Assembly (NCBI RefSeq): GCF_015712165.1
Contig: NZ_JADPZX010000001.1
Coordinates: forward strand, 2,232,001-2,296,000
DNA length: 64,000 nucleotides
Source of the DNA: Streptomyces spinoverrucosus
GTDB taxonomy: Bacteria; Actinomycetota; Actinomycetes; Streptomycetales; Streptomycetaceae
Direction of reading: 5' to 3'
This document shows, piece after piece, positions 8,619 to 18,604 of the stretch (position 1 is the stretch's first letter; every line of letters starts with the position of its first letter). Made by a program: the position numbers and the translations under genes. Below the pieces are notes generated by a model. The model did no database searches. It was not told the origin of the DNA and was given only the letters and a program-made list of their open reading frames with translations.

Positions 8619-8655
8619 AACGGCCGGAGCCCCCGCACAGTGGGCTCCGGCCGTT
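8619..8655. terminator. Bidirectional hairpin between the lasso operon and aldehyde dehydrogenase
   Basis: Perfect 14-bp stem (8619-8632 with 8642-8655) around a 9-base loop, located between two convergent genes and able to serve both. Confidence 0.75.
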
Positions 8656-8670
8656 GGGCTGCGGGACGGG

Positions 8671-10116
8671 TCAGAGCGCCAGGCCGGTGAGGACCAGGAC
8701 GCGCTCGTAGGTGTAGTCGTCCATCGCGAAGCGGACGCCCTCGCGGCCCACGCCCGACTGCTTGGCGCCGCCGTACGGCATCTGGTCGGCGCGGTAGGAG
8801 GGGACGTCGCCGACGACCACGCCGCCGACCTCAAGGGCCCGGTGGGCGCGGAAGGCGACCTGGACGTCGTGGGTGAAGACGCCCGCCTGGAGGCCGTACT
8901 TGGAGTCGTTGACGGCGGCGAAGGCCTCGGCCTCGCCGTCCACCTTCTGCACGGTCAGGACCGGGCCGAAGACCTCCTCGCAGGCGATGGTGGCATCGGC
9001 CGGTACGTCGGTGAGGACCGTCGGCGCGTAGGAGGCGCCGTCCCGCTTGCCGCCGGCGAGCAGCTTGGCGCCCGCCGCGACCGCCTCGTCGACCCAGGAC
9101 TCGACGCGCTTGGCGGCGTCCTCGCTGACCAGCGGACCGACGTCGGTCTTCGGGTCGGAAGGGTCGCCGGTGACCTGGGCCTCGACGGCGGCGACGACGC
9201 GCGGGAGGAGACGGTCGTACACGGACGCGTCGGCGATCACGCGCTGCACCGAGATGCAGGACTGGCCGCCCTGGTAGTTGGAGAAGGTGGCGATGCGGTT
9301 CGCCGCCCAGTCCAGGTCCTCGTCGCTCGCGTAGTCGGCGAGGACGACCGCCGCGCCGTTGCCGCCCAGCTCCAGGGTGCAGTGCTTGCGCGGGACCGAG
9401 TCCATGATCGCGTAGCCGACCTTCTCGGAACCGGTGAAGGAGATGACCGGCAGCCGCTCGTCCTGGACGAGGGCGGGCATGGCCTCGTTGGGCACCGGCA
9501 GGATGCTCCAGGAGCCGGCCGGCAGGTCGGTCTCGGCGAGCAGGTCGCCGATGATCAGGCCGGACAGGGGCGTGGCCGGCGCCGGCTTGAGGATGATCGG
9601 GGCGCCGGCGGCGATGGCCGGGGCGACCTTGTGGGCGCACAGGTTGAGCGGGAAGTTGAAGGGCGCGATGCCGAGGACGACGCCCTTCGGGAAGCGCCGG
9701 GTCAGCGCGAGCCGGCCCTGGCCGCCGGCGTCGGTGTCGAGGCGCTGGGCCTCGCCGCCGTTGAAGCGGCGGGCCTCCTCGGCGGCGAACCGGAAGACGG
9801 ACACCGCGCGGCCGACCTCGCCGCGCGCCCACTTGATCGGCTTGCCGTTCTCGGCGGAGATCAGCTGGGCGATCTCCTCGGTGCGCTCGACCAGCCGCCT
9901 GCTGACGTGGTCGAGGGCGGCGGCACGGACGTGGGCCGGGGTGGCGGCGAACTCGTCCCGTACGGCGTACGCGGCGGCCACGGCTTCCTCGACCTGGGCG
10001 TCGGTGGGCACGCTGACCTTGCCGACGAGCCGGCCGTCCCACGGGGAGGTGACGTCGAAGGTGTCCTGGCCGGTGGCCTGACGGCCGGCGAGCCAGAAGG
10101 CGTGGGTGGAGGTCAT
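8671..10116 (-). CDS. NAD(P)-dependent aldehyde dehydrogenase
   Basis: Oxidises an aldehyde to the acid; 481 residues, full length for the ALDH superfamily. Visible features are the Rossmann region with PFNFPLNL, the ELGGNG motif, the catalytic Cys287 in GGQSCISVQ, and the C-terminal PYGGAKQSGVGRE. It starts at the ATG at 10114-10116 behind GGAAGGGG. Its neighbours are a PucR regulator (147 bp upstream, same strand) and a GABA aminotransferase, so succinate semialdehyde or another polyamine-derived aldehyde is a reasonable substrate, but the sequence alone does not decide it; the family also includes lactaldehyde and glyceraldehyde-phosphate enzymes. Confidence 0.9.
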   Translation of the reverse strand: MTSTHAFWLAGRQATGQDTFDVTSPWDGRLVGKVSVPTDAQVEEAVAAAYAVRDEFAATPAHVRAAALDHVSRRLVERTEEIAQLISAENGKPIKWARGEVGRAVSVFRFAAEEARRFNGGEAQRLDTDAGGQGRLALTRRFPKGVVLGIAPFNFPLNLCAHKVAPAIAAGAPIILKPAPATPLSGLIIGDLLAETDLPAGSWSILPVPNEAMPALVQDERLPVISFTGSEKVGYAIMDSVPRKHCTLELGGNGAAVVLADYASDEDLDWAANRIATFSNYQGGQSCISVQRVIADASVYDRLLPRVVAAVEAQVTGDPSDPKTDVGPLVSEDAAKRVESWVDEAVAAGAKLLAGGKRDGASYAPTVLTDVPADATIACEEVFGPVLTVQKVDGEAEAFAAVNDSKYGLQAGVFTHDVQVAFRAHRALEVGGVVVGDVPSYRADQMPYGGAKQSGVGREGVRFAMDDYTYERVLVLTGLAL

Positions 10117-10263
10117 GAGTCCCGGCCCCTTCCGCGTTGAGGTGTGCTTGGAGTTCCCGGTCCACGGTAGGGGTGCGGGGCGGCTGTTGCGGTTGTCCGA
10201 TTAGTAGCACTCATCGGCGGAGGTACGCCGCTTTGGCCTCCCGGCGGTCCAGGAAAACCCCGT

Positions 10264-11832
10264 CTACTCCGGCGACGTCGCCTTCAGCGCCAGCCACAGC
10301 TCCATCCGCACGTCCGGATCGTCCAGCGACCGCCCGAGGATCTCCTCCACGCGCCGCATCCGGTAGCGCAGGGTGTGCCGGTGGACGCCGAGGTCGGCGG
10401 CGGCCGCGTCCCACTGGCCGTGCCGGGACAGCCAGGCCCGCAGGGAGGCGACCAGGTCTCCCCGGCCGGTGGCGTCGTGCTCGTGCAGCGCGCGCAGCAG
10501 GCCGTCCGCGAAGGCGCGGACCGCGTCGTCGGCGAGCAGCGGCAGCACCGACCCCGCCGCCAGTTGCTCGTGCTCGACCAGCACCCGCCCCCGGCGCCGG
10601 GCCACGGACAGTGCCTGCTCGGCCTGCTTGTACGCGGCGGCCGCCGCGATCGGCCCGGCCGGTGCCGACAGGCCGACGACCAGGTCGTCCTCCTCCCCCG
10701 CCGACGGCTCCTGCCCGGCCAGGGCGGCCTGCCGCGCCGCCGCGTACTCCCCGCACGCGGCGACCACCGCGCCCCCGTCCGCGGCCAGCACCACCAGCCG
10801 CTCCCCGTCCCCCTCGGGCACGGCCAGCACCGACTCCCCCGACCGGGCCGCGGCGGCCTCCACCGCCTCGGCGATGCCCGCGTTCCCCGAGGGGCACTCG
10901 GCGAGGACGATCCGGTAGGGCGCGTCGAGGAGGTCGCCGTACAGGTCACCGGCGACGGCGCGGGCGTGGTCCGGCTGACCGGCGAGCAGCATCCGCAGTA
11001 CGGCCGCCCCGATGCGCTGCTCGGCGGCCTGTAGGGAGCGGGAGCGTTCGGTGGTGAGGGTGAGCAGGGCGATGGCCGAGTGGAGGGCGTACCGCTCGGC
11101 GGTGCCGGGGGCGGCGGCCGTGCCGACGGCGAGGGCGGCGCGGGGGCGGCGGCCGGTGCCGATGGTGTGCAGTTCGACGCGGTCCTCGTGCTCGGGTCCG
11201 CCGACCACGGAGCTGGCCGGCGCCGGCCGGTCCCGCAGCCGCTCCACGTCCGCCGTGAGCCGCGCGGCCCGGCGGCCGGCCCACTCCGGCGCGGCGGCGA
11301 CGACGGCGCCCGAGGCGTCGTAGAGCGCCGCCCACCCGTCGATCTGGGCGGCGAGCACGGCGAGCAGCCCCTCGGGGCCCTCGCTCAGCGCCTGCTTGGT
11401 CAGTTCCCGCTGTGCCGCGAAGCCGGCCGTCACCGCCCGGTACTGGTCGGCGGCGATGGCGGCCGACACGGCCTTGGTGATGGCGAGGAAGGGGGTGCGG
11501 CGGGGGACCTCCAGCAGGGGCAGGCCCTCGTTCTCGGCCGCGTCGACGAGCGCCTTGGGGATCTCGTCGTAGTTCACCCCGACCGCGAAGCCCAGCCCGA
11601 CGACGCCCGCCCCGACCAGCCGCTTCACATAGCGCCGCATGGCCTCCGGATCCTCCGCGTCCAGCTTGAGCGCGGTGATCAGCAGCAGTTCCCCGCCCTC
11701 CATGTACGGCACGGGGTCGGCGAGCTCGCTGACGTGTGCCCAGCGGACGGGCACGTCGAGGCGGTCCTCTCCCGCCCGCACGGTGAGTTTGAGCGCGGAG
11801 TGGTGGACGAGGGAGGCGAGCGTGGGGGGCAT
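10264..11832 (-). CDS. PucR/CdaR-family transcriptional regulator
   Basis: Regulator of 522 residues. The N-terminal PucR domain (residues 1-125, SELADPVPYMEGGELLLITA) is followed by a GGDEF-like central part without the catalytic motif. The C-terminal helix-turn-helix of the CdaR/HTH_30 type is near residues 455-510 (DLGVHRHTLRYRMRRVEEIL). Start ATG at 11832 follows GAAGG. It is flanked by the aldehyde dehydrogenase on one side and, beyond the membrane ATPase, by gabT, which suggests control of GABA or amine catabolism (inference). Confidence 0.88.
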   Translation of the reverse strand: MPPTLASLVHHSALKLTVRAGEDRLDVPVRWAHVSELADPVPYMEGGELLLITALKLDAEDPEAMRRYVKRLVGAGVVGLGFAVGVNYDEIPKALVDAAENEGLPLLEVPRRTPFLAITKAVSAAIAADQYRAVTAGFAAQRELTKQALSEGPEGLLAVLAAQIDGWAALYDASGAVVAAAPEWAGRRAARLTADVERLRDRPAPASSVVGGPEHEDRVELHTIGTGRRPRAALAVGTAAAPGTAERYALHSAIALLTLTTERSRSLQAAEQRIGAAVLRMLLAGQPDHARAVAGDLYGDLLDAPYRIVLAECPSGNAGIAEAVEAAAARSGESVLAVPEGDGERLVVLAADGGAVVAACGEYAAARQAALAGQEPSAGEEDDLVVGLSAPAGPIAAAAAYKQAEQALSVARRRGRVLVEHEQLAAGSVLPLLADDAVRAFADGLLRALHEHDATGRGDLVASLRAWLSRHGQWDAAAADLGVHRHTLRYRMRRVEEILGRSLDDPDVRMELWLALKATSPE

Positions 11833-12007
11833 CGGGCCTTCAGGTCTGCGGGGGCGGGATGATCATTGTGATCTTTTGGCCGCCACGTATGAACGACCTG
11901 TGTCGATTCTGCCTCACCGTACGGTCCCGGCACCCCCGAAATCCCACCGCCCGGGTTCCCGAACCCCGCAATCCTCGGCCCGCACGAGTCCCGGCACGCC
12001 GAATTCC

Positions 12008-14136
12008 TCAGTCGCGCAGATCCACCAGCAGCGGCGGCGCGTGCTCACCCTGCACGTTCGTGAGCGACAGCACGGCATGTCCGGGCGGCACGGCGTGCGC
12101 CAGCTCGGACGCGGACCACCGCTCCCGCTCGACCTGCCGCACGGTGACCGCCCGCGCGGTCGGCGCCTTCCCGGTGATCACCCGGCGCAGCATGTGCACG
12201 GCCTTGCCCGCCGGGGTCTCGGCGATGATCTGCCGGTCGGTGACGTCTGTCGTCTCGGTCCACTCCTTGCCCCACACCTCGGCGAAGTCCTGCCCGTCCC
12301 AGGGGGTGAGCCCGGACAGCGCGACCCGGCATCCGGTGGCGCCGAGCAGCGGGCCACGCAGCGGGCGCGGTACGTCGTCCAGGGTGCGCAGCGTCAGCAC
12401 GGCCCCGGCGTGCGCCGACCGCAGCCGCTGGATGCCCCGGACGGCCTCCGCGGTGACGACGCCGGTCGCGTCGTCGAGGATCAGGCAGGCGAACAGCGAG
12501 CGGTCCTCCCGTACCGCCACGCTCGCCGTGAACTGGGCGAGCACCAGCCGCGCCAGGATCCGGGAGGCGTCCGCGTGGCCGCGTTCGGGCAGGTCGATGC
12601 GGACCCGGACGGGGTGGTCGAGGGCCCTCAGCGAGAACGGCCGGGACTGTCCGGAGGTGTCGAAGAATCCCGCGAAGGCGGGGCGGTCCAGCAGCGCCAC
12701 CCGGTCGGCGAGCACGCCGCCCACGTCTCCCGGATGGCCCATCTGCCGCTCGCGGGCGTCGAGTTCACGCAGCAGGGAGTCCTGCCCGGCGTCCTGCAGC
12801 GCCGTGCGCAGCTCGTTCATCGGGCCGGGGGCGCCGTCGAGGAGCCCACGCAGTTCCGGAATGGCGGGGAAGCGGCCGTGGACCGCGTGGAACGGGCCGA
12901 GGAGCTGGGCCAGCACCGTGGTGGAGCGGCGGCTGTCGCTGCCGGGGTGCGGGTCGGCGAGGTCCCCGACCAGGGCCTCGGCCAGTATGGCGGCGGCCTC
13001 GTCGGGGTCGGTGGTGGCGCCGTACAGGTCGAGGTCGTACATGGAGTCGGGGTTCCCGATCCGTACGACGACGTCGTACGCGTCGGCGGGTCCGAGCCTC
13101 GCGCCCGCCGCTCCGACGACCACCACGGCGGCCCGTCCGGCGAGCGCCTGCAGGCACAGCGCCTCGGCGACGGGCCAGACGACGAGGCCCGTCTTGCCGG
13201 AACCGGCGGGTCCGACGGCGAGCAGCGAGGTGCCGAGCAGCTCGGGGCCGAGGGCGAGGCCGGTGCCGCGGTAGGCGTAGGGGTTGCGGGGGTCGTCGAC
13301 GGTGACGCCCATCCGCACCTGCCCGGTGACCAGGTCGTGCTCGGCCAGCCGACCGGGCAGGTCCCGCTCCCCGGAGGGGTGCAGACAGGCGGTGGCGCCG
13401 TCCTTGAGGACCGCGCCGGTGAAGGTGGCGAGGCTGTGCCGGCCGCTGCGCACGCCCTGCCAGGCGCGCGTGATACGCGCGTGGTCGACGTCCCGCATGA
13501 GCCCGGCCCGCGCGTCACTCGCCAGCCGCTCGGCGGCCTCGGCCGCGCCGGCGGCCCGGAGCTGGTTCCACCCGGCGGGGTCGTCCTCGGGGCGGGGGCC
13601 GGTTCCTGCGGTTGCGGGCGCCGGAAGCGGGGGGCGGCGAAGCGGCGCCACACCTCGCCCCACCGTCCGAGACGGCCCGCCGCGACCATGATGGTCAGGG
13701 CGACGAGCACCTCGTAGCCCCGGTACACGAGAACGGTTCCGACCTCGCCGATGTCGCTGTCGCCGCCGCGCCAGGAGTCGGGGACGATCAGGTCGAACGG
13801 AATCCACCACCAGGTGCCGAGGTAGCCGTTCTGCAGCAGCGACCAGATCAGCCAGCCGACGAGGAAGGCGATCAGCGCACCGCTGATCAGCTGGCGGCCA
13901 GGGATGATTTCCGGCTGCTCCGCGGGCCGCGGCCGGTGTCCGAACCGCCACACGCCGGGCGCCGCCTCCGGCCGGGGCGTGCGCAGCCACGCCAGGAACG
14001 CCGAACCGTCCGGCCGCGGGGGCGCACCGGGCGCCTGCGCCGGCCGGGGCGGCAGCGAAGGGGGCGGCGGCCCCGCCGGACGAGGTACAGGATTCGCATG
14101 CGTACCCCGCGCGTCCTGCGTCCCGTCGCTGTCCAT
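12008..14136 (-). pseudogene. Membrane-anchored ATP-binding protein (TraG/FtsK-like), frameshifted
   Basis: Predicted 710-residue membrane ATPase of the type often annotated ATP/GTP-binding protein in Streptomyces. The start is the ATG at 14134-14136, preceded by GGGGGC; an ATG at 14172 has no ribosome site. A Pro-rich N-terminus and two membrane segments (LISGALIAFLVGWLIWSLL; VYRGYEVLVALTIMVA) are in one frame. The linker and ATPase domain, with Walker A VGPAGSGKTG and Walker B-like FACLILDD, are in another. The frames switch in a run of five G at 13594-13598 (C on the coding strand); one added base joins them as PAPRPEDDPAGW. No secretion or conjugation genes are nearby, so its role is unknown. 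It is either a sequencing error or a split gene. Confidence 0.75.
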
Positions 14137-14253
14137 CGCGCTTGCCCCCTGAGCAGCCGTTCCGTCCACCATCAGCGAGTCAATCTAATGCCCCCGGAAG
14201 GGGAGTTCACGGCTTGCGGCGCCCGGCACGCGGAGCGGACCGGCGCGTTTCTA

Positions 14254-14268
14254 TGTCCAACACGGACA
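14254..14268. promoter_or_regulatory. Inverted repeat upstream of gabT
   Basis: TGTCCAACACGGACA has 5-bp arms and a 5-bp centre, 112 bp before gabT. It could be an operator for the PucR-type regulator at 10264-11832, but no second clear copy was found near that gene. Confidence 0.3.
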
Positions 14269-14379
14269 ACCCCACCCCCCTGACAACGCCCACATGGAGC
14301 ATGCCCACCCTCCCGTCCCGGTCCTAACCTGCGAGAAAAGGAAAGAACGCAAGCGTCCGCAAAACCCCAGGAGCCCCTC

Positions 14380-15714
14380 ATGACCGCAATCCCGCAGGAG
14401 CGCCGCGTCGTCACCGCCATCCCCGGCCCGAAGTCGCAGGAACTGCAGGCCCGTCGTACCGCCGCGGTCGCCCAGGGTGTGGGCTCCGTGCTGCCGGTGT
14501 TCACCGCGCGTGCGGGCGGCGGGATCATCGAGGACGTCGACGGCAACCGGCTGATCGACTTCGGTTCCGGTATCGCCGTGACATCCGTCGGCGCGTCCGC
14601 CGAGGCCGTCGTACGCCGTGCCGGCGCCCAACTCGCCGACTTCACGCACACCTGTTTCATGGTCACTCCGTACGAGGGGTACGTCGAGGTCGCCGAGGCG
14701 CTGGCCGAGCTGACGCCGGGTGACCACGCCAAGAAGTCCGCGCTGTTCAACTCCGGCGCCGAGGCCGTCGAGAACGCCGTCAAGATCGCCCGCGCGTACA
14801 CCAAGCGCCAGGCCGTCGTCGTCTTCGACCACGGCTACCACGGCCGTACGAACCTCACCATGGCGCTGACCGCCAAGAACATGCCGTACAAGCACGGCTT
14901 CGGCCCGTTCGCGCCCGAGGTCTACCGGGTGCCGGTGGCGTACGGCTACCGCTGGCCGACCGGCCCGGAGAACGCGGGCCCGGAGGCCGCCAAGATGGCC
15001 ATCGACCAGATGTCCAAGCAGGTCGGCGCCGAGAACATCGCCGCGATCATCATCGAGCCGGTGCTGGGCGAGGGAGGCTTCATCGAGCCGGCGAAGGGCT
15101 TCCTGCCGGAGATCGTGAAGTTCGCCAACGACAACGGCATCGTGTTCGTCGCCGACGAGATCCAGTCCGGCTTCTGCCGCACCGGCCAGTGGTTCGCCTG
15201 CGAGGACGAGGGCATCGTCCCGGACCTGATCACCACCGCCAAGGGCATCGCGGGCGGTCTGCCGCTCGCCGCCGTCACCGGTCGCGCCGAGATCATGGAC
15301 GCCGCGCACGCCGGTGGCCTGGGCGGCACCTACGGCGGCAACCCGGTCGCCTGCGCCGGTGCGCTCGGCTCCATCGAGACGATGAAGGAGCTGGACCTCA
15401 ACGCCAAGGCGAAGAACATCGAGGCGATCATGAAGGCCCGCCTCACCGCCATGGCCGAGAAGTTCGACATCATCGGCGACGTCCGCGGCCGCGGCGCGAT
15501 GATCGCCATCGAGCTGGTCAAGGACCGCGCCACCAAGGAGCCCAACCCGGAGGCCACCGGCGCGCTCGCCAAGGCCTGCCACGCCGAGGGCCTGCTGGTC
15601 CTGACCTGTGGCACCTACGGCAACGTGCTGCGCTTCCTGCCGCCGCTGGTCATCGGCGAGGACCTGCTGAACGAGGGCCTCGACATCATCGAGCAGGCCT
15701 TCGCGCGCATCTGA
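14380..15714 (+). CDS. gabT: 4-aminobutyrate--2-oxoglutarate aminotransferase
   Basis: PLP enzyme that moves the amino group of GABA to 2-oxoglutarate, giving succinate semialdehyde and glutamate; 444 residues, full length. Features are the cofactor region FNSGAEAVENAVKIA, HGYHGRTNLTM, FVADEIQSGFCRTG and the Schiff-base lysine Lys288 in TTAKGIAGGLP. The ATG follows AGGAG by 8 bases. It is monocistronic, with 243 bp of non-coding sequence upstream. Together with the aldehyde dehydrogenase and PucR regulator on the opposite strand it would feed GABA carbon into the TCA cycle. Confidence 0.93.
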   Translation: MTAIPQERRVVTAIPGPKSQELQARRTAAVAQGVGSVLPVFTARAGGGIIEDVDGNRLIDFGSGIAVTSVGASAEAVVRRAGAQLADFTHTCFMVTPYEGYVEVAEALAELTPGDHAKKSALFNSGAEAVENAVKIARAYTKRQAVVVFDHGYHGRTNLTMALTAKNMPYKHGFGPFAPEVYRVPVAYGYRWPTGPENAGPEAAKMAIDQMSKQVGAENIAAIIIEPVLGEGGFIEPAKGFLPEIVKFANDNGIVFVADEIQSGFCRTGQWFACEDEGIVPDLITTAKGIAGGLPLAAVTGRAEIMDAAHAGGLGGTYGGNPVACAGALGSIETMKELDLNAKAKNIEAIMKARLTAMAEKFDIIGDVRGRGAMIAIELVKDRATKEPNPEATGALAKACHAEGLLVLTCGTYGNVLRFLPPLVIGEDLLNEGLDIIEQAFARI

Positions 15715-16112
15715 GCACCGCCCTTCGTCGCCCTGTCCACCGCCCCGTTCATCACGGGGCCCACGGCAGGGCGTGTGAAGAACGTGTGGGAGGTGGATGG
15801 CGGGTCGGGATTCCGTCTGTCGCGCCCGCGGCGCCTGCCGTAGGTTCTGACGCAGATGAGAGATACACCCCGCCCGCAGGGAACTGTGGGTGACATCAGG
15901 CCGGGGCCTCCCCAGCTTCGACCTGGTCGTGCCCTCGCGCACACAACCGGGGCCCTCAGCTCCGGGTCTCCTCACCGATCGGACGGTCGCTCGCCCCAGA
16001 CCCCCCGGGGCGTGCGACGTTCCGATCAGGACGGCCGCCTGGGTGCGGTACGCCCCTGAAGGGCCGGCGCACACCCCCCCTTGCGTCGGCCCTTCGGCGC
16101 GTTCCGGCGCCA
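15715..16112. other. 398-bp intergenic stretch after gabT
   Basis: Only short open frames are found here (for example 15856-16059), with Arg/Pro-rich compositions that look non-coding and no convincing ribosome site. The stretch holds imperfect inverted repeats around 15740-15770 and a strong hairpin at 16058-16095. I see no recognisable RNA family. Confidence 0.4.
16058..16095 (+). terminator. Hairpin just upstream of the PAP2 gene
   Basis: A 14-bp stem with one G-T position (16058-16071 with 16082-16095) and a 10-base C-rich loop, ending 17 bp before the PAP2 start. It may terminate transcripts from gabT or act as an attenuator in the PAP2 leader. Confidence 0.45.
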
Positions 16113-16778
16113 ATGGTCCACACCTGTGACCGCACCCTCCCGACCCCTGCGAAGCTGTTCCCCGTGTTTCCTCTGCTGCTCGCCCTGCCCGTCGTCCTCT
16201 TCGCCCTGATCACCTGGCAGGTCGTCGCCGACGGGCCGCTGGTGCGGCTGGACGAGGGACTCAGCCGCACGCTCGTCCGGCCCGACCGGTTCGTGGAACT
16301 TCTCTCCGACCTCGGCAACGTCCAGGTGGCCGTCCCCGTGCTGGCGCTCGCCGCGGGCCTCGCGGCCTGGCGGGCACGGGCGACGGGAACGCACCGCTGG
16401 TGGCTTCCGGCGACGGCGGCCGCCGTGCTGATGGCGCTGGTCCCGGCCCTCGTCGTGCCGCTCAAGGAACTGACCGACCGCCCCGGCACGCCGGTGGTCC
16501 CGCCGGCCACCGGCTACTACCCGTCCGGCCACACCGCGACCGCCGCCGTCGCCTACGGCTGCACGGCCCTGCTCCTCCTGCCCTGGCTGCGCTCCGCGAC
16601 CGCCCGCCGCGCGCTGGTCGCCGGCTGCGCGGCCGCGGTGCTCGGCGTCTCCTACGGTCTGGTCCGCCGCGGCTACCACTGGCCACTGGACGTCGTGGCC
16701 AGTTGGTGCCTCTGCGCGGCGCTGCTGACGTGCTACGTGCGGATACTCAACCGGAGTAGCCGTCCTCAGCCGAAGTAG
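16113..16778 (+). CDS. PAP2-family membrane phosphatase
   Basis: Integral membrane phosphatase of 221 residues, of the type that acts on phosphatidic acid or undecaprenyl pyrophosphate. The three PAP2 signature motifs are present: KELTDRPGTP, YYPSGHT and VRRGYHWPLDV, interspersed with five or six membrane segments. The start is uncertain: the ATG at 16113 has no good ribosome site, and a GTG at about 16164 is an alternative. Its last 13 bp overlap the 3' end of the convergent chitinase gene. Confidence 0.85.
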   Translation: MVHTCDRTLPTPAKLFPVFPLLLALPVVLFALITWQVVADGPLVRLDEGLSRTLVRPDRFVELLSDLGNVQVAVPVLALAAGLAAWRARATGTHRWWLPATAAAVLMALVPALVVPLKELTDRPGTPVVPPATGYYPSGHTATAAVAYGCTALLLLPWLRSATARRALVAGCAAAVLGVSYGLVRRGYHWPLDVVASWCLCAALLTCYVRILNRSSRPQPK

Positions 16779-18559
16779 CCGTCGAACGTCCGCTGGAACT
16801 CCCAGTTCGAGTACCGATCCCAGTTGATCGACCACGTCATCAGGCCGCGCAACCCCGGCCAGACGCCATGCGTGGCGTACGAGCCGCAGTTGGTCTTCTT
16901 GGTCAGGCAGTCGAGGGTCTTCACGACCTCGGCCGGGGGGACGTGACCGTTGCCCGCGTTCGTGGACGCCGGCATGCCGATCGCGACCTGGTCCGGGCGC
17001 AGCGGCGGGAAGACGTTGTTCTGGTTGCCGGCGACCGGGAAGCCGGTGAGCAGCATGTCGGTCATGGCGATGTGGAAGTCGGCGCCGCCCATGGAGTGGT
17101 ACTGGTTGTCCAGGCCCATGATCGGGCCCGAGTTGTAGTCCTGGACGTGCAGCAGGGTGAGGTCGTCGCGCATGGCGTGGATCACCGGGAGGTAGGCGCC
17201 CGCCCTCGGGTCCTGGCCGCCCCACTGGCCGGTGCCGTAGTACTGGTAGCCGAGCTGGACGAAGAACGTCTCCGGCGCCATGGTCAGCACGAAGTCGTCG
17301 CCGTACCTGGCCTTCAGGGTCTTCAGCGCCGAGATCAGGTTCACGATGACCGGTGTCTTGGGGTTCTTGAAGTCGGTGTCGTCGGCGTTCAGGGACAGTG
17401 AGTGGCCCTCGAAGTCGATGTCGAGGCCGTCGAGGCCGTACTCGTCGATGATCTTCGAGACGGAGGAGACGAAGGTGTCGCGGGCGGCCGTGGTGGTGAG
17501 CTGCACCTGACCGTTCTGGCCGCCGATCGAGATCAGCACCTTCTTGCCCGCCGCCTGCTTGGCGCGGATCGCCGCCTTGAACTCGGCGTCGCTCTCCACG
17601 CCCGGGCACTCGCTCGCCGGGCAGCGGTCGAAGCGGATGTCGCCGGAGGTGACCGAGGTCGGCTCGCCGAAGGCCAGGTCGATGACGTCCCAGCTGTCGG
17701 GGACGTCGGCGAGGCGGGTGTAGCCGGAGCCGTTGGCGAAGCTGGCGTGGAGGTAGCCGACGAGGGCGTGCGGCGGGAGTTCCACCGGGTTGCCGCCGCC
17801 TCCGGCCGTGGTGGTGGCGGTGACGGTCGCCGAACGCGCCGACTCGCCCGCGTCGTTGACGGCCGAGACCTGGAAGCCGTACGCCGTCTCGGGCGCGAGC
17901 CCGGTGACCGTGGCCGAAGTCCCGGTGACCGTCTGGACCCTGGCCCCGTCGCGGTAGACGGCGTAGCCGGTCGCGCCGGAGACCGCGGACCAGGACAGCG
18001 CGACGGAGGACGAGGTGACCGTGCCGGCCCTGAGCCCGGTCGGCACGGCGGGCGGCTGTCCGACGTCCACGCCCGGTCCGATCAGCGTGATGTCGTCGGC
18101 GTGGTAGGCGCCGGTGCCGTACCAGCCGTGCGTGTAGATGGTGACCTTGGTGGTGGACGGGCCCGTGCGGAAGGTCGTCGTCAGCTTCTGCCAGTCGGGG
18201 GCGGACTGGGTCCAGGTGGAGACGTCGGTGGTGCCGGTGCCGGAGGCGCCGAGGTAGGCGTAGGAGCCGCGGACGTAACCGCTGAGCGTGTACGGGGAGT
18301 CGGGCTTGACCGTCACCGTCTGTGCGCACCGGGCGTTGTCGCTGCCGGCCGGGGTCGCCTTCAGCGCGGAACCGCCGCTGCGCACGGGTGAGCCGACCGT
18401 CGTACCGGAGGTGCAGGTCCAGCCGTCGAGGCCGGACTCGAAGCCGCCGTTGCGGGCGAGGTCCGCGTCGGCCGCACGGGCGGCCGACGAGAGCGCGGTG
18501 ACGCCGGACAGCATCACTGCCGCGGCGGCGAGGAGGGCGAGGGGTCTGAAGCGGTCCAC
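16766..18559 (-). CDS. Secreted family 18 chitinase with carbohydrate-binding and fibronectin III domains
   Basis: Endo-acting chitin hydrolase of 597 residues, exported by a signal peptide of about 36 residues (hydrophobic core LALLAAAAVMLSG). The domains in order are: a carbohydrate-binding module (about residues 37-160, NGGFESGLDGWTC...), a fibronectin type III domain (about 170-255), a Gly-rich linker, and a GH18 barrel with the catalytic motif DGLDIDFE (acid Glu384). The GTG at 18557-18559 is chosen over the upstream frame because GGAGGT lies 5 bases before it. A DasR-type box and a TTGACA -35 element lie immediately upstream. The gene is monocistronic. Confidence 0.93.
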   Translation of the reverse strand: MDRFRPLALLAAAAVMLSGVTALSSAARAADADLARNGGFESGLDGWTCTSGTTVGSPVRSGGSALKATPAGSDNARCAQTVTVKPDSPYTLSGYVRGSYAYLGASGTGTTDVSTWTQSAPDWQKLTTTFRTGPSTTKVTIYTHGWYGTGAYHADDITLIGPGVDVGQPPAVPTGLRAGTVTSSSVALSWSAVSGATGYAVYRDGARVQTVTGTSATVTGLAPETAYGFQVSAVNDAGESARSATVTATTTAGGGGNPVELPPHALVGYLHASFANGSGYTRLADVPDSWDVIDLAFGEPTSVTSGDIRFDRCPASECPGVESDAEFKAAIRAKQAAGKKVLISIGGQNGQVQLTTTAARDTFVSSVSKIIDEYGLDGLDIDFEGHSLSLNADDTDFKNPKTPVIVNLISALKTLKARYGDDFVLTMAPETFFVQLGYQYYGTGQWGGQDPRAGAYLPVIHAMRDDLTLLHVQDYNSGPIMGLDNQYHSMGGADFHIAMTDMLLTGFPVAGNQNNVFPPLRPDQVAIGMPASTNAGNGHVPPAEVVKTLDCLTKKTNCGSYATHGVWPGLRGLMTWSINWDRYSNWEFQRTFDGYFG

Positions 18560-18604
18560 AAGTACCTCCGGGCATGGGGGAATTGGAGGGTGGAGCGCCC
18601 ACAA

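Noticed and set aside
8257..10140. Open frame opposite the aldehyde dehydrogenase
   Set aside because: It is the mirror of a complete ALDH with catalytic motifs.
14251..16113. 620-codon frame opposite gabT
   Set aside because: Antisense shadow of a full aminotransferase; no start signals.
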